Source: Shinella sp. UYSO24 (GTDB lineage Bacteria > Pseudomonadota > Alphaproteobacteria > Rhizobiales > Rhizobiaceae). Taken from it: a stretch of DNA of 64,000 nt. Position 1 is the stretch's first letter. Every line of letters starts with the position of its first letter. The stretch spans positions 186,001 to 250,000 of the forward strand of contig CABHNZ010000004.1 in NCBI GenBank assembly GCA_902167985.1, read 5' to 3'. This document shows positions 9,602-19,278 of this stretch, one piece after another. Below the pieces are notes generated by a model, which saw nothing but the letters and a program-made list of their open reading frames with translations, was not told the DNA's origin and made no database searches. A program made the position numbers and the translations under genes.

Positions 9602-10225
9602 ATGCCCCGAGCAATGCACGCCATGGAAACGGAAAACGCGGCAGACACCGCGCCTGACCTGAACCCTGGCGAGACCGATAGCGGCTTTGACGTGGGCGAA
9701 CGCCTGCGGCTCGTGCGCCGCCAGCACGGCCTGTCGCAAAGGGCGCTGGCGATGAAGGCCGGCGTCACGCATTCGCTGGTTTCGCTGATCGAAAAGAACA
9801 AGGTCAGCCCCTCCGTCGCCTCGCTGAAGAAGATCCTCGAAGCGATCAGCTACCCCCTCACCGATTTCTTCGCGCTGACGCTGCCGCCGGTCGACCAGAT
9901 CTTCTACCGCGCCGACGAGCTGACGCCGCTTTCGACCGGCCTCCTGACGCTGATGCAGGTGGGCGACGCCAAGGCCCGCAGCGTTCAGATCATGCACGAA
10001 TTCTACGAGCCCGGCGCCGATACCGGCGAGACCATGCTCTCCCACGAGGCCGAGGAAGGTGGCGTCGTCGTCGCCGGCGAACTGGAACTGACGGTCGGCG
10101 CCCAGACGCGCATCTTGAAGCGCGGCGACGCCTATCTCTTCGACAGCCGCCTGCCGCATCGCTACAGGAATATCGGCACGGAACGCTGCGAAGTGGTGAG
10201 CGCCTGCACCCCGCCCTATCTGTGA
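9602..10225 (+). CDS. XRE-cupin transcriptional regulator (PuuR-like)
   Basis: 207 residues: an N-terminal variable tail, a helix-turn-helix (LRLVRRQHGLSQRALAMKAG, about residues 35-54, then SLVSLIEKNKVSPSV) and a C-terminal cupin domain (GDAYLFDSRLPHRYRN). This layout is that of PuuR and related regulators of polyamine/GABA degradation. The gene downstream is a succinate-semialdehyde-type dehydrogenase, which fits such a role. Start ATG 9602 is preceded by CAGGG; ATG 9614 is an alternative. Confidence 0.85.
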   Translation: MPRAMHAMETENAADTAPDLNPGETDSGFDVGERLRLVRRQHGLSQRALAMKAGVTHSLVSLIEKNKVSPSVASLKKILEAISYPLTDFFALTLPPVDQIFYRADELTPLSTGLLTLMQVGDAKARSVQIMHEFYEPGADTGETMLSHEAEEGGVVVAGELELTVGAQTRILKRGDAYLFDSRLPHRYRNIGTERCEVVSACTPPYL

Positions 10226-10280
10226 GAGCCTCGCCCCACACCTGCCCATCGACAAATCCGCAAACCGGGCTTAGAAACGA

Positions 10281-10314
10281 CACTTAATAAGTATGACTAT
10301 ATAAGTGATCATAC
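10281..10314. promoter_or_regulatory. Nested dyads upstream of the aldehyde dehydrogenase gene
   Basis: In an AT-rich patch, GTATGA (10291-10296) and TCATAC (10309-10314) are complementary with a 12-base spacer, and CACTTA (10281) with TAAGTG (10302-10307) form an overlapping dyad. A likely operator for the neighbouring XRE-cupin regulator. Confidence 0.5.
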
Positions 10315-10461
10315 AACTTTATTGGATCTGCGGCGTTGATTGTCGGCTGCAATTGTCCTACCTCAGCTACCGTATGTTTCACCCTTGTGGTTGGCCCTGC
10401 CCCGCACCGTCGCCTGTCGAAACGACCCCGCGTAACGCCCTCGATAACGAAAGTGGACACC

Positions 10462-11897
10462 ATGAACACCTATCCCGACGTCAAGCTTTTCATCAACGGC
10501 GAATGGCGAGATGCCCTTGCCGGCGAGACTATTCCGGTATCCGACCCGGCAACCGAGGAAGTCATCGGCAAGATCGCGCATGCCCGCAAGGCCGATCTGG
10601 ACCTGGCTCTGGAAGCCGCCGACAAGGGTTTCAAGATCTGGCGTGACACCTCGGCCTACGACCGTTCGAAGATCATGCGCAAGGCTGCCGACCTTCTGCG
10701 TTCGCGCGCTGATACCATCGCTTATATGATGACCCGCGAGCAGGGCAAGCCGCTTGCCCAGTCCAAGATGGAAGTCATGGGCGCCGCCGATACGATCGAC
10801 TGGTTTGCCGAAGAAGCCCGCCGTACCTATGGCCAGATCATCCCGGCCCGCTTCGGTGGCGTGCAGCAGATGGCGATCAAGTTCCCGGTCGGCCCGGTTG
10901 CCGCCTTCACGCCGTGGAACTTCCCGATCAACCAGGTCGTCCGCAAGCTTTCCGCGGCACTGGCCGTCGGTTGCTCCTTCATCGTCAAGGCACCGGAAGA
11001 AACCCCGGCCTCCCCGGCTGAACTCATCCGCGCCTTTGCCGATGCCGGCGTTCCGGCTGGCGTCCTCGGCCTCGTCTATGGCGTACCGGCCGAAATTTCC
11101 GAATATCTGACGGCAAGCCCGATCATCCGCAAGATCTCGTTCACCGGCTCGACACCGGTCGCAAGCATCTGGCGGCACTTGCCGGCAAATACATGAAGCG
11201 CGCCACGATGGAACTCGGCGGCCATGCGCCGGTGATGATCTTCGATGATGCCGATCTCGACAAGGCGATCGAAATCACGGCCATGTCGAAATTCCGCAAT
11301 GCAGGCCAGGTCTGCGTCGCGCCGACCCGCTTCCTCATTCAGGATGGCATTGCCGACAAGTTCATGGCGGGCTTCGTCAAGGCGGCGGAAGCCATCAAGG
11401 TCGGCAACGGCCTCGAGGATGGCGTCGGCATGGGACCGCTTGCCAACGAGCGCCGCATTCCGGTCATGGAAGACATGATCCACGATGCCGTTTCGAATGG
11501 CGCCACCGTCAAGACCGGCGGCAAGCGCATCGGCAACAAGGGCAATTTCTTCGAACCGACGGTGATCGCCGACGTGCCGACGACGGCCAAGATGATGAAC
11601 GACGAGCCCTTTGGCCCGATCGCCATCGTCAACCGTTTCTCGACCTTCGAGGACGCCATCACCGAAGCCAACCGCCTGCCCTTCGGCCTCGCATCCTACG
11701 CCTTCACCGGCTCGGTGAAGACGGCGCATGCGCTCGGCCGCGAAGTGGAAGCCGGCATGCTGACCATCAACCACAACGGCCTCGCCCTGCCGGAAGTCCC
11801 CTTCGGCGGCATCAAGGACAGTGGCTACGGCACCGAAGGCGGCTCGGAAGCCGTCGAAGCCTATCTCGAAACCCGCTTCGTCAGCCAGATGAACTGA
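10462..11897 (+). CDS. NAD(P)-dependent succinate-semialdehyde-type aldehyde dehydrogenase (frame broken near 11160)
   Basis: Oxidises succinate semialdehyde (or a related semialdehyde) to the acid; in GABA/polyamine catabolism this yields succinate. Aldehyde dehydrogenase motifs: [11 protein letters not shown], the Rossmann FTGST, catalytic glutamate in MELGG and cysteine in [10 protein letters not shown]. The frame breaks at FTGSTPV; restoring one G (GTCGGCAAG read as GTCGCAAG) gives [11 protein letters not shown] and 478 residues in total, the family size. GabD and 2-ketoglutarate-semialdehyde dehydrogenases cannot be separated by eye. Start ATG 10462. A terminator follows. Confidence 0.88.
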
Positions 11898-11916
11898 GGT
11901 TTCCGGAAGTGATCAG

Positions 11917-11949
11917 GAAAAGGCGCGGACTTCGGCTCGCGCCTTTTTT
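11917..11949 (+). terminator. Rho-independent terminator after the aldehyde dehydrogenase
   Basis: AAAAGGCGCG pairs with CGCGCCTTTT, loop about 10 bases, followed by a T run; 20 bases after the stop codon. Confidence 0.85.
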
Positions 11950-11981
11950 CATGTCGCGATGACTGGTCGAAACTCTCTTCC

Positions 11982-12010
11982 GTCATCCTCGCCCGTGTGG
12001 CGAGGATGAC
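11982..12010. repeat. Short hairpin with the arm sequence of the long palindromic element
   Basis: GTCATCCTCGC and GCGAGGATGAC with a 7-base loop. The arms share GTCATCCTCG with the elements at 4719 and 38795, so it may be a degenerate relative. Confidence 0.6.
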
Positions 12011-12145
12011 GACACCACGTGACAGTGATAGAGCATGCCTCGTCGAGCCGGTGGCGCAGGCTCTGGCTCGCACCTTTTCATGCCTCGACGATGACCGCCG
12101 TGGTACAATCACCGCAATCGACGAAGAACATGAGGCAAGGATCAG

Positions 12146-12460
12146 ATGAGTTTCGATGACGGCATGGGCATTGCAGCCGATTTCGACTGCCAGACCTGCG
12201 GCGCCTGCTGTTCCTACTCGTCCGAATGGCCACGCTTCACCATGGAGACGGACGAGGCGCTGGATCTGATCCCGGCCCGCTTCGTTGCAGACGATCAGCG
12301 CGGCATGCGCTGCGAAGGCGAGCGCTGTTCGGCATTGTCCGGCCGTGTCGGCGAAAAGACCGCCTGCCTGAATTACGAGTTCCGGCCCGATGTCTGTCGC
12401 GAATGTTCGCCGGGCGATGAAGCCTGCCAGATAGCCCGCGCCGCCTTCGGTCTGTCCTGA
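12146..12460 (+). CDS. YkgJ-family cysteine-cluster protein
   Basis: A 104-residue protein with the CxxCxxCC cluster CQTCGACC near residues 15-22 and further cysteines in CEGERC, CLNYEFRPDVCREC. Members of this family are thought to bind zinc or an iron-sulfur centre; the function is unknown. Start ATG 12146 follows AAGGATCAG. It converges with the SDR gene. Confidence 0.85.
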   Translation: MSFDDGMGIAADFDCQTCGACCSYSSEWPRFTMETDEALDLIPARFVADDQRGMRCEGERCSALSGRVGEKTACLNYEFRPDVCRECSPGDEACQIARAAFGLS

Positions 12461-12488
12461 CCCGGAGGCGGGATTTCCGCCAGACCGC

Positions 12489-13391
12489 TCACAGGAACCG
12501 GGATAGCAGCGCCTCGGTCTTTTCCCACAATGCGCGCCGGGCACCCTCGTCATCGGCGGGTGGAAAGGGTGCGATGTCACGGTCGCTGCGGCGCGACACA
12601 TAGGCGCCGTTTCTCTGGTCGAATGCCGGATCGGTCGCCACCCGTGCAATGATCGCCGCGCCCCGCTCAGGATCACCGATCCCCATAAAATTCAAAACCC
12701 CGGCAAGCGGCGTGGAAAAGCTCAGCTCCCGACCAAGCCCCGTAACATTGAAGCCGGGACACAGGCAAAGGGCGCTGACGCCCGTGCCCTCAAGCTGCCG
12801 CGCCAGTTCAAGAGAAAACATGATATCCATGAGCTTGCTGCGGCCATAATGCCGCGATGACCCGCGTGCTGTGAATGCGGACATATCGGCAAGAACAGTA
12901 TCGAGATCCACCGCCCCGCTCTGGCGGGAGGCCTGCGAGGCGACGGTGACGATACGGGGCCCGGGCCGGGCTCGGGATGGGGACAGAGACAGCGACGGGC
13001 GCAACAGCGTTTCGCGCATGATCCGCGTCAGAAGCCAGGGCGCGAGATAGTTCACCGACGTCATTTCCGCAAATCCGTCTCCGGTCACGCGCTGGGAGAA
13101 GGCATGCAGGCCGGCATTGTTGATCAGCACGTCAATCGCCGGGTGATCCCGGACGATTGCCCTGCCTGCCGCCGCCACGCTCTCCAGATCCGTGAAGTCC
13201 GCGGGGTAAACCGTCACCCGTGTGTCCGGTGCAGCTCGTTCGATCAGGGCTCTCGTTCTGTCGGCCTTCTCTTCGTTGCGCGCCGTCAGCACAAGATCGG
13301 CACCCTCTCGCGCCAGACGCAGGGCCGCACGCTGGCCAATGCCATCGGTTGCGCCGGTAATAACGATTTTGCGGCGGATCGCCATGGCCAT
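12489..13391 (-). CDS. SDR-family oxidoreductase (retinol-dehydrogenase-like)
   Basis: Short-chain dehydrogenase of 300 residues. NAD(P)-binding ITGATDGIG near residues 11-19, LINNAGLHAF, the catalytic serine in TVASQAS and YGRSK (YxxxK). The body resembles retinol dehydrogenase/WWOX-type SDRs. Substrate unknown. It is divergent from a MarR-type regulator across an 80-base region with two palindromes, a classical arrangement for substrate- or stress-induced enzymes. Confidence 0.87.
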   Translation of the reverse strand: MAMAIRRKIVITGATDGIGQRAALRLAREGADLVLTARNEEKADRTRALIERAAPDTRVTVYPADFTDLESVAAAGRAIVRDHPAIDVLINNAGLHAFSQRVTGDGFAEMTSVNYLAPWLLTRIMRETLLRPSLSLSPSRARPGPRIVTVASQASRQSGAVDLDTVLADMSAFTARGSSRHYGRSKLMDIMFSLELARQLEGTGVSALCLCPGFNVTGLGRELSFSTPLAGVLNFMGIGDPERGAAIIARVATDPAFDQRNGAYVSRRSDRDIAPFPPADDEGARRALWEKTEALLSRFL

Positions 13392-13403
13392 GCCTCACTT
13401 TAA

Positions 13404-13448
13404 TTGATATAAATCAACCAATCACTTTGGTGGACATATGTCAACCAA
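13404..13448. promoter_or_regulatory. Two MarR-type operator palindromes
   Basis: Site 1 (13404-13417) is TTGATATAAATCAA. Site 2 (13427-13448) is a 22-bp palindrome, TTGGTGGACATATGTCAACC followed by AA, with one mismatch. Both contain the half TCAACCAA and their centres are 27 bases apart. They lie between the SDR start and the MarR start. Confidence 0.7.
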
Positions 13449-13472
13449 ATGCCTTGGATGTGATGGACGGAC

Positions 13473-13936
13473 ATGGACGCCACGAAAACGCTTGAAGATA
13501 TCGGCAGCGAGCTGAGCACCCTGCTCGTTGCATCGCGCGCCTCATGTCGGCGGCCTCCGCCTGTTTCGCGCCGCAGCTGCAACCGGCCGCCTATCAATTG
13601 GCCGTCCTGCTTGCGGCACAGGGCACATCGAAAGCGGGCCAGCTGGCCGATAGTCTGGGCATGGACAAGAGCGCCATCAGCCGCCTTGGCAGATCCCTGT
13701 GCGAGGCGGGCCTTGCCAGCGCCCGGAGCGATCCGGACGACAAGCGCAGCACGCTTTACAGCCTCACCGAAGAGGGCCGCGCGCGCATGAAGGCATCGGA
13801 CGCACTGAAGGCGCGGGCCTTCTTCTCACGCTTCGAAGGATGGGATGGGGCCGAGCTTCACCGGTTCCACACGCTGCTGCACAAATTCAACCACGCCAAA
13901 GAAATTCCGCAGCCGCATCAGACACATATGAAATAA
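13473..13936 (+). CDS. MarR-family transcriptional regulator (frame broken near 13541)
   Basis: Begins MDATKTLEDIGSELSTLLV and, after one lost base (GCCCTC read as GCCTC near 13541), continues MSAASACFAPQLQPAAYQLA; repaired length 154 residues. The winged-helix core (TSKAGQLADSLGMDKSAISR) and wing (SDPDDKRSTLYSLTEEG) are clear. It probably represses the divergent SDR gene and itself through the palindromes at 13404-13448. Confidence 0.85.
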
Positions 13937-14250
13937 TCGCCACACGCGTCATCCACCCTCCCCAAGCCTGGGTGACAATCACCTCGTCATCGGATGGGAA
14001 ACCGGGTTCGCGAACCGGCCATCCTCCCGGTTCGCCCTTCGACAAAGGGGCACGGTTTCCGGTGATGGTCGTGGAAGATGGTTGAAAGCGGGAACTGGCA
14101 CGTCCCGCAGGAAACCGGATGAAACGGCCGGGGCAGGCAGATGAAAATCTACCTTCTACCCCCGCATGCCCTGCCTGCCCCATTCCCACTCATGCCACCT
14201 AATGCCCCACCCATGCCGGAACCACCGGCGTGGCTGAAGCCGTTTGCGCT
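13937..14250. other. Intergenic region without recognisable gene
   Basis: 314 bases between the MarR and mmsB stops. It holds a 12-bp perfect palindrome GGTTCGCGAACC (14005-14016), but the open frames look like shadows and show no ribosome site or family motif. Confidence 0.6.
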
Positions 14251-15190
14251 TCACCCTGCCCGCTCGCGCAGCAGATTGATGATGGCGGAAAAATCCTCTC
14301 CCCCATGGCCGGCCTTTTCGAGGCGGCATAAAGCTCGCTCGCATGCTTCCCAAGCGGCGTTGCCGCGCCTGACTGGCCGGCGCCTCCTGCGACAGGTTGA
14401 GATCCTTCAGCATCAGGCTTGCGGCAAAGCCCGGCCTGTAATCGCGATTGGCAGGCGAGGTCGGCACCGGGCCGGGCACCGGGCAATTGGTGGTGAGCGC
14501 CCAGCATTGGCCCGACGAGGTGGAGGCCACATCGAACAGCGCCTGATGGCTGAGCCCGAGCTTTTCCCCGAGCGCAAATGCTTCCGCCACGCCGATCATC
14601 GAAATGCCGAGGATCATGTTGTTGCAGATCTTCGCCGCCTGCCCGGCGCCCGCCTCGCCGCAATGGACGATCCGCTTGCCCATAGCCGCAAGGATCGGCT
14701 CGCCCTTCTGAAACGCCGCAGACGATCCGCCGGCCATGAAGGTCAGCGTCGCGGCAGACGCTCCGACCGTGCCGCCCGAAACCGGCGCATCGAGCGACAG
14801 GCAGCCCATCGCATCCGCCAGCCCATGCGCCTCGCGGGCGCTTCCCACATCGATCGTCGAGCAGTCGATGAGCAGCATGTCCTCCGAAGCGCCTTCGGAA
14901 AGAAGCGCTGCCAGCGCATGCCAGACGGAAAGCACATGCTCGCCCTTCGGCAGCATGGTGATGACGCAATCGGCCCTGCCGGCGCCGTGATGACCGCCCT
15001 CCCCGCCATTGACCGCGCCGCCATTCACCGCATCAGCAAGCGTGCGCGCCGCAACCACGCCGCCCGCTTCGGCAGCCGCGACCGATCCTGCGGAAAGATC
15101 GAAGCCGCAGACATGATGCCCCGCCTTCACCAGATTGGCGGCCATCGGCCCGCCCATATTGCCGAGCCCGATGAAAGCGATGCGTGCCAT
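14251..15190 (-). CDS. mmsB: 3-Hydroxyisobutyrate dehydrogenase (frame broken twice)
   Basis: Oxidises 3-hydroxyisobutyrate to methylmalonate semialdehyde (valine pathway). N-terminal Rossmann motif FIGLGNMGGPMAANL (residues 6-20), substrate loop DAPVSGGTVGA and catalytic lysine region GQAAKICNNM. Two lost bases, near 14382 and 14320 (TTCGAA read as TCGAA), break the C-terminus; repaired length is 313 residues ending NLLRERAG. Residues about 55-68 contain an unusual Gly/His-rich insert (NGGAVNGGEGGHHGAG) where relatives have a short loop. Last gene of the liv-GMC-hydrolase operon. Confidence 0.88.
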
Positions 15191-15215
15191 GATATCCTCC
15201 CAGATTGTTCAGTGA

Positions 15216-16531
15216 TTAGAGCCGGTGGTCGGGAAACAGAACCGCTTGCCCGCCGGCAAAATAGCGGTCGAGATCCTGATCCGTCACCTCGGCAAGGGTC
15301 GCGCGACCATTGAGGATTGCGATCCTTGTCAACGATCGCCGCCCGCACCCCCTCGTAAAAATCGCCATGGCGCAGGATTTCAGTTCCCACGGTAAACTCC
15401 CGCTCCAGGCATTCGACGAGACCCGAACTCACCCGCGCCATGCGCACCATTCTCAAAGCCAGTTTCAGACTGGTCGGCGAACGGCGGCGGATCGTCTCGC
15501 GCGTCATCCTCGCGAACTCGCCCGCTTCGCCATCGAGCTCGAAAAGGATATGTTCCACCGTATCGGCATCATCCCCGGCCTCTCCATACCCGGCAGCTAC
15601 AGGCGTCGCCGGTCGAGCCCCGTTTCCTCCGTGACTGGCCTCTCCAGCTCTGTTCCCGCCGGCCCCGGCATCTCCATGCCCGTCCCCCACATGACCGCTC
15701 CCTCCGTGCCTTGCAGCTGCATCCGTGGCGCGTGCATGCGCGGCCCGTGCCTGTGTGGCCCCTGTCTTCCCGGCAAATGCTCGATCGATCAGATCCCGTT
15801 CGCCAGCCAACCGACTCTCGCCGGCAGAAACCGAGAGCCCGGCGATCACTCCCTCCACCGCCGCATGCGCCTCATCCCCGGCCAGCCCGCCCGGCAGTCC
15901 GGCAAGAGCCGAAACGAGATCGCCAAGGCGGCCGGAAGGAACACAATGGTCCGCAAACCCGGCATGAATGGCATCGGCGCATCGAGTTCGAGCCCGGTCA
16001 GCGCCATCCATGTGCCAACCTCGCCCGGCGCACGGCCGAGAAGCCATGTCACGCCGACATCCGGCACGTAACCGATGCCGGTTTCCGGCATGGCAAGCCG
16101 CGTCCTCTCGGTCACGACCCGGTGCCGCCCATGCGCCGAGACCCCGACGCCGCCGCCCATGACGATACCATCCATCAGCGCCACATAGGGCTTCGGATAA
16201 TGCGAGATCGTATAATTGAGCGGAAATTCCTCGCGCCAGAACTGCGCGGCCGCCTCCCCCTCACCCATTTTGCCGAGATCGTGTATGGCCCTGATATCAC
16301 CGCCGGCGCAGAACGCGCGCTCGCCCTCTCCTTTGATCACCACACAGGTGACGGCAGGATCCTGCACAATTCCGCCATGGCCGGCTTGATCGCCCGCACC
16401 ATGTCGAGCGTCAGGCTGTTCAGCGCCTTCGGCCGGTTGAGCCGGATGATTGCCGCCGAGCCGACGCGCTCGAAGATGACCTCTTGCCCTCCATTCCCCG
16501 TCTCGCTCACGCCTTCAGCCATCACTGCCAC
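15216..16531 (-). CDS. 3-Hydroxyisobutyryl-CoA hydrolase (frame broken three times)
   Basis: Crotonase-fold thioesterase releasing 3-hydroxyisobutyrate, the substrate of the next gene. AFCAGGDIRAIHDLGK (oxyanion hole), DGIVMGGGVGVS and AMPETGIGYVPDVG are characteristic. Single lost bases near 16370 and 15978 and a two-base loss in a CG repeat near 15292 split it into frames; repaired length is about 439 residues. A low-complexity Ala/Gly/His-rich stretch of some 65 residues (15568-15768) is inserted between conserved blocks, which is atypical. Start 16531 (MAVMAEG) or 16522. Confidence 0.85.
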
Positions 16532-16551
16532 TCCGCTCTATCGCCTGTCCG

Positions 16552-18156
16552 TCACCGATTATCCGCCAAGATCATCTCGGCCGCCTTCTCGGCGATCATG
16601 ATCGTCGGTGAATTGGTGTTGCCGGAGGTAATATTGGGCATGATCGACGCATCGGCGATGCGCAATTTTGCAATCCCGCGCATTTTCAGCCTGATGTCGA
16701 CAACGCTCTCAGGATCGCTCCCCATCCGCGCCGTGCCGACCGGGTGGAAGATCGTCGTGCCGATCTCGCCCGCCGCCGCCTCCAGATCCGCATCCGTCTC
16801 ATAGGCCGGGCCGGGCTTGTATTCCTGCGGCTTGAACCGCGCGAAGGCCGGCTGGCGGACGATCTCGCGCGTCAGCCGGATAGATCTCACCGCCACATCG
16901 CGATCCCCCGCCGTCGAGAGATAATTCGGCCGGATCGCCGGTGCGGCCGCAAAATCCGGGCCTTTCAGATGCACCGAACCGCGACTTTCGGGCCGCAGAT
17001 TGCACACGCTCGCCGTCATCGCCGGAAAGGCATGGACGGGATCGCCAAACTTGTCGAGCGACACCGGCTGGACGTGATATTCGAGATCGGCCGTTTCCTT
17101 GCTGGGGCCGGACCGGGTGAAAATCCCAAGCTGGCTCGGCGCCATCGACATCGGCCCGGAGCGTTTCAGCGCATATTCGAGCCCAATCGACGCCTTGCCG
17201 ATCAGGCTGGACGCCTTCTCGTTCAGGGTCGGTACGCCTGTCACCTTGTAGACCATCCGCAATTGCAGGTGATCCTGCAGGTTTTCGCCGACGCCCCGCA
17301 CCTCTTTCACGACCGGAACACCCGCCGCCTGCAGGATCTCACCGCGCCCGATGCCGGAAAGCTCCAGCACCTGCGGCGTGCCGATAGCACCGGCCGAAAG
17401 AATGGTTTCCCGCCGCGCAAACACCTTCTCCACCACCCCGTCGCGGACGAATTCGACGCCTGAAACCGCCCCCTCCTCGATGATCAGCCGCTTCACCTGC
17501 GCTTTGGTCATCACGTCAAGATTGGCCCGCTTCATCGCCGGGCGCAGAAAGGCCTTGGCCGTGTTCCAGCGAATGCCCGACCGCTGGTTGACGTCGAAAT
17601 AGCCCGATCCCTCATTGTCGCCGCGGTTGAAATCGTCCGTTCTACGAATGCCCGCCTCCTCGGCCGCCGACTGGAACGCATCGAGCACCGCCCAGCGCAC
17701 GCGCGCCTTTTCCACCCGCCATTCGCCACCCTCGCCATGCTCACGGTCGCCGCCGCGATAATGATCCTCGGATTTGCGGAAGAGCGGCAGGACATCGTCC
17801 CAGCCCCAGCCGGTGCAGCCCATCTGCCGCCAGAGATCATAATCGCGCGCCTGGCCGCGCATATAGATCATGCCGTTGATCGACGAGCAGCCGCCGAGGA
17901 GCTTGCCGCGCGGATAGGAGAGCGACCGGCCATTCAGCCCCTCTTCCTTTTCCGTCGTAAAGCACCAGTCGGTGCGCGGATTGTTGATGCAGTAGAGATA
18001 GCCGACGGGGATATGTACCCAGTGATAATTGTCGTTGCCGCCGGCTTCCAGAAGCAGAACCCGGTTCGCCGGATCGGCGGAAAGCCGGTTGGCAAGAACA
18101 CATCCGGCGCTGCCGGCCCCGACGATGATATAGTCGTAAGTGGTCATGGATTTCAT
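16552..18156 (-). CDS. GMC-family FAD oxidoreductase (choline-dehydrogenase-like)
   Basis: 534-residue intact flavoenzyme that oxidises a primary alcohol. ADP-binding motif YDYIIVGAGSAGCVLANRLS at residues 7-26, FAD motif GGCSSINGMIYMRG, GMC signature GAIGTPQVLELSGIG and the C-terminal active-site region FHPVGTARMG with ASIMPNITSGNTN. Not necessarily choline dehydrogenase: no betaine-aldehyde dehydrogenase or BetI is near. Placed between liv genes and the hydroxyisobutyrate enzymes, it probably oxidises a compound imported by the Liv system or an intermediate of it. Confidence 0.88.
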   Translation of the reverse strand: MKSMTTYDYIIVGAGSAGCVLANRLSADPANRVLLLEAGGNDNYHWVHIPVGYLYCINNPRTDWCFTTEKEEGLNGRSLSYPRGKLLGGCSSINGMIYMRGQARDYDLWRQMGCTGWGWDDVLPLFRKSEDHYRGGDREHGEGGEWRVEKARVRWAVLDAFQSAAEEAGIRRTDDFNRGDNEGSGYFDVNQRSGIRWNTAKAFLRPAMKRANLDVMTKAQVKRLIIEEGAVSGVEFVRDGVVEKVFARRETILSAGAIGTPQVLELSGIGRGEILQAAGVPVVKEVRGVGENLQDHLQLRMVYKVTGVPTLNEKASSLIGKASIGLEYALKRSGPMSMAPSQLGIFTRSGPSKETADLEYHVQPVSLDKFGDPVHAFPAMTASVCNLRPESRGSVHLKGPDFAAAPAIRPNYLSTAGDRDVAVRSIRLTREIVRQPAFARFKPQEYKPGPAYETDADLEAAAGEIGTTIFHPVGTARMGSDPESVVDIRLKMRGIAKLRIADASIMPNITSGNTNSPTIMIAEKAAEMILADNR

Positions 18157-18177
18157 GTCGCTTTCAATCCAGCCGCC

Positions 18178-18201
18178 TCCCTTCTCCTACCTGAGAAGGG
18201 A
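18178..18201. other. Hairpin between livM and the GMC gene
   Basis: A 9-bp perfect stem (TCCCTTCTC with GAGAAGGGA, 6-base loop) in the 78-base gap. No T run on the coding strand, so an mRNA-processing or stability element is more likely than a full terminator. Confidence 0.55.
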
Positions 18202-18234
18202 GCGAGCCATGAGACTGCAGGTTTTCTGTTGCGC

Positions 18235-19278
18235 TTACCGCCGATGTTCGAAGCCGAGCTTGCGCCCGATTTTCGACGCGTAGAACTCGCCGACAATGCC
18301 GCGCCGGAAGACCAGAACGCAGACCATGAAGACGAGGCCGGTGATGATCGTCACCGGGAATTCCGAGGTCGCCAGATAGTTCTGCAGGGCAACCACCAGA
18401 CCGGCCCCGAAGATCGGCCCGATCAGCGTGCCGATGCCACCCAGAAGCGTCATCAGGATCACCTCGCCGGACATCTGCCAGGCGACATCGGTCAGCGTCG
18501 CGAACTGGAAGACCAGCGCCTTCAACCCGCCCGCCAGCCCCGCCAGCGCCGCCGACATGACGAAGGCACCAAGCTTGTATCGGGCCACCGAATAGCCGAG
18601 CGAAATCGCCCGCTGTTCGTTTTCGCGGATGGATTTCAAAATCATCCCGAAGGGCGAGTTGATGAAGCGCCAGATGATGACGAGGCCGATCAGAAACACC
18701 GCCAGCACGAAATAATACATGGATGACGTGTCGTTGAGATCGATGAAGCCGAAGAGATGCCCGCGCGGCACCGACTGGATGCCATCCTCGCCATGGGTGA
18801 ATTTCGCCTGCAGGCAGAAGAAGAAGAACATCTGCGACAGGGCAAGCGTGATCATCGCGAAATAGATGCCCTGCCGGCGGATTGCCACATAGCCCATGAC
18901 AAGCCCGAGCAGAGCCGCCCCGGCTGCGCCGACAAGCAGCCCGAATTCCGGCGAAAAGCCCCATTCCTTCACCGCATGCGCTGTGAAATAGGCCGCCCCG
19001 CCGAAGAAGGCCGCATGTCCGAAGGACAAGAGCCCCGTATAGCCGAGCAGCAGATTGAAGGCGCAGGCAAAGAGCGCGAAGCACAACAGCTTCATCAGGA
19101 AGATCGGGTAGAGAAACATCGGCGCGACGACAAGGAAGACGAGGCCGATGGCAAGGAAGATCGCATAGGTGCGACTTGCCCGCACTGAGCGTTCCTGCCG
19201 TCCCGCCGATGCTGTCGTTTCGCGCTTGCTGTTCATATGCTTGTTGTTCACGGGAATGACCTCGCTCATCTCACGCAT
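18235..19278 (-). CDS. livM: Branched-chain amino acid-type ABC permease LivM
   Basis: 347-residue inner-membrane permease. After a polar N-terminus (about 35 residues) come many membrane segments with the family block LLLGYTGLLSFGHAAFFGGA and the C-terminal SGEVILMTLLGGIGTLIGP. It overlaps livH by 8 bases. With LivH it forms the channel for the HAAT-type importer. The solute may be a branched-chain amino acid or an organic acid or amide, as this transporter class is broad. Confidence 0.92.
   Translation of the reverse strand: MREMSEVIPVNNKHMNSKRETTASAGRQERSVRASRTYAIFLAIGLVFLVVAPMFLYPIFLMKLLCFALFACAFNLLLGYTGLLSFGHAAFFGGAAYFTAHAVKEWGFSPEFGLLVGAAGAALLGLVMGYVAIRRQGIYFAMITLALSQMFFFFCLQAKFTHGEDGIQSVPRGHLFGFIDLNDTSSMYYFVLAVFLIGLVIIWRFINSPFGMILKSIRENEQRAISLGYSVARYKLGAFVMSAALAGLAGGLKALVFQFATLTDVAWQMSGEVILMTLLGGIGTLIGPIFGAGLVVALQNYLATSEFPVTIITGLVFMVCVLVFRRGIVGEFYASKIGRKLGFEHRR

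Noticed and set aside
15127..16047. Separate 306-residue gene of its own
   Set aside because: Its middle part continues 3-hydroxyisobutyryl-CoA hydrolase in another frame; its ends are out-of-frame readings of the same gene and of mmsB.
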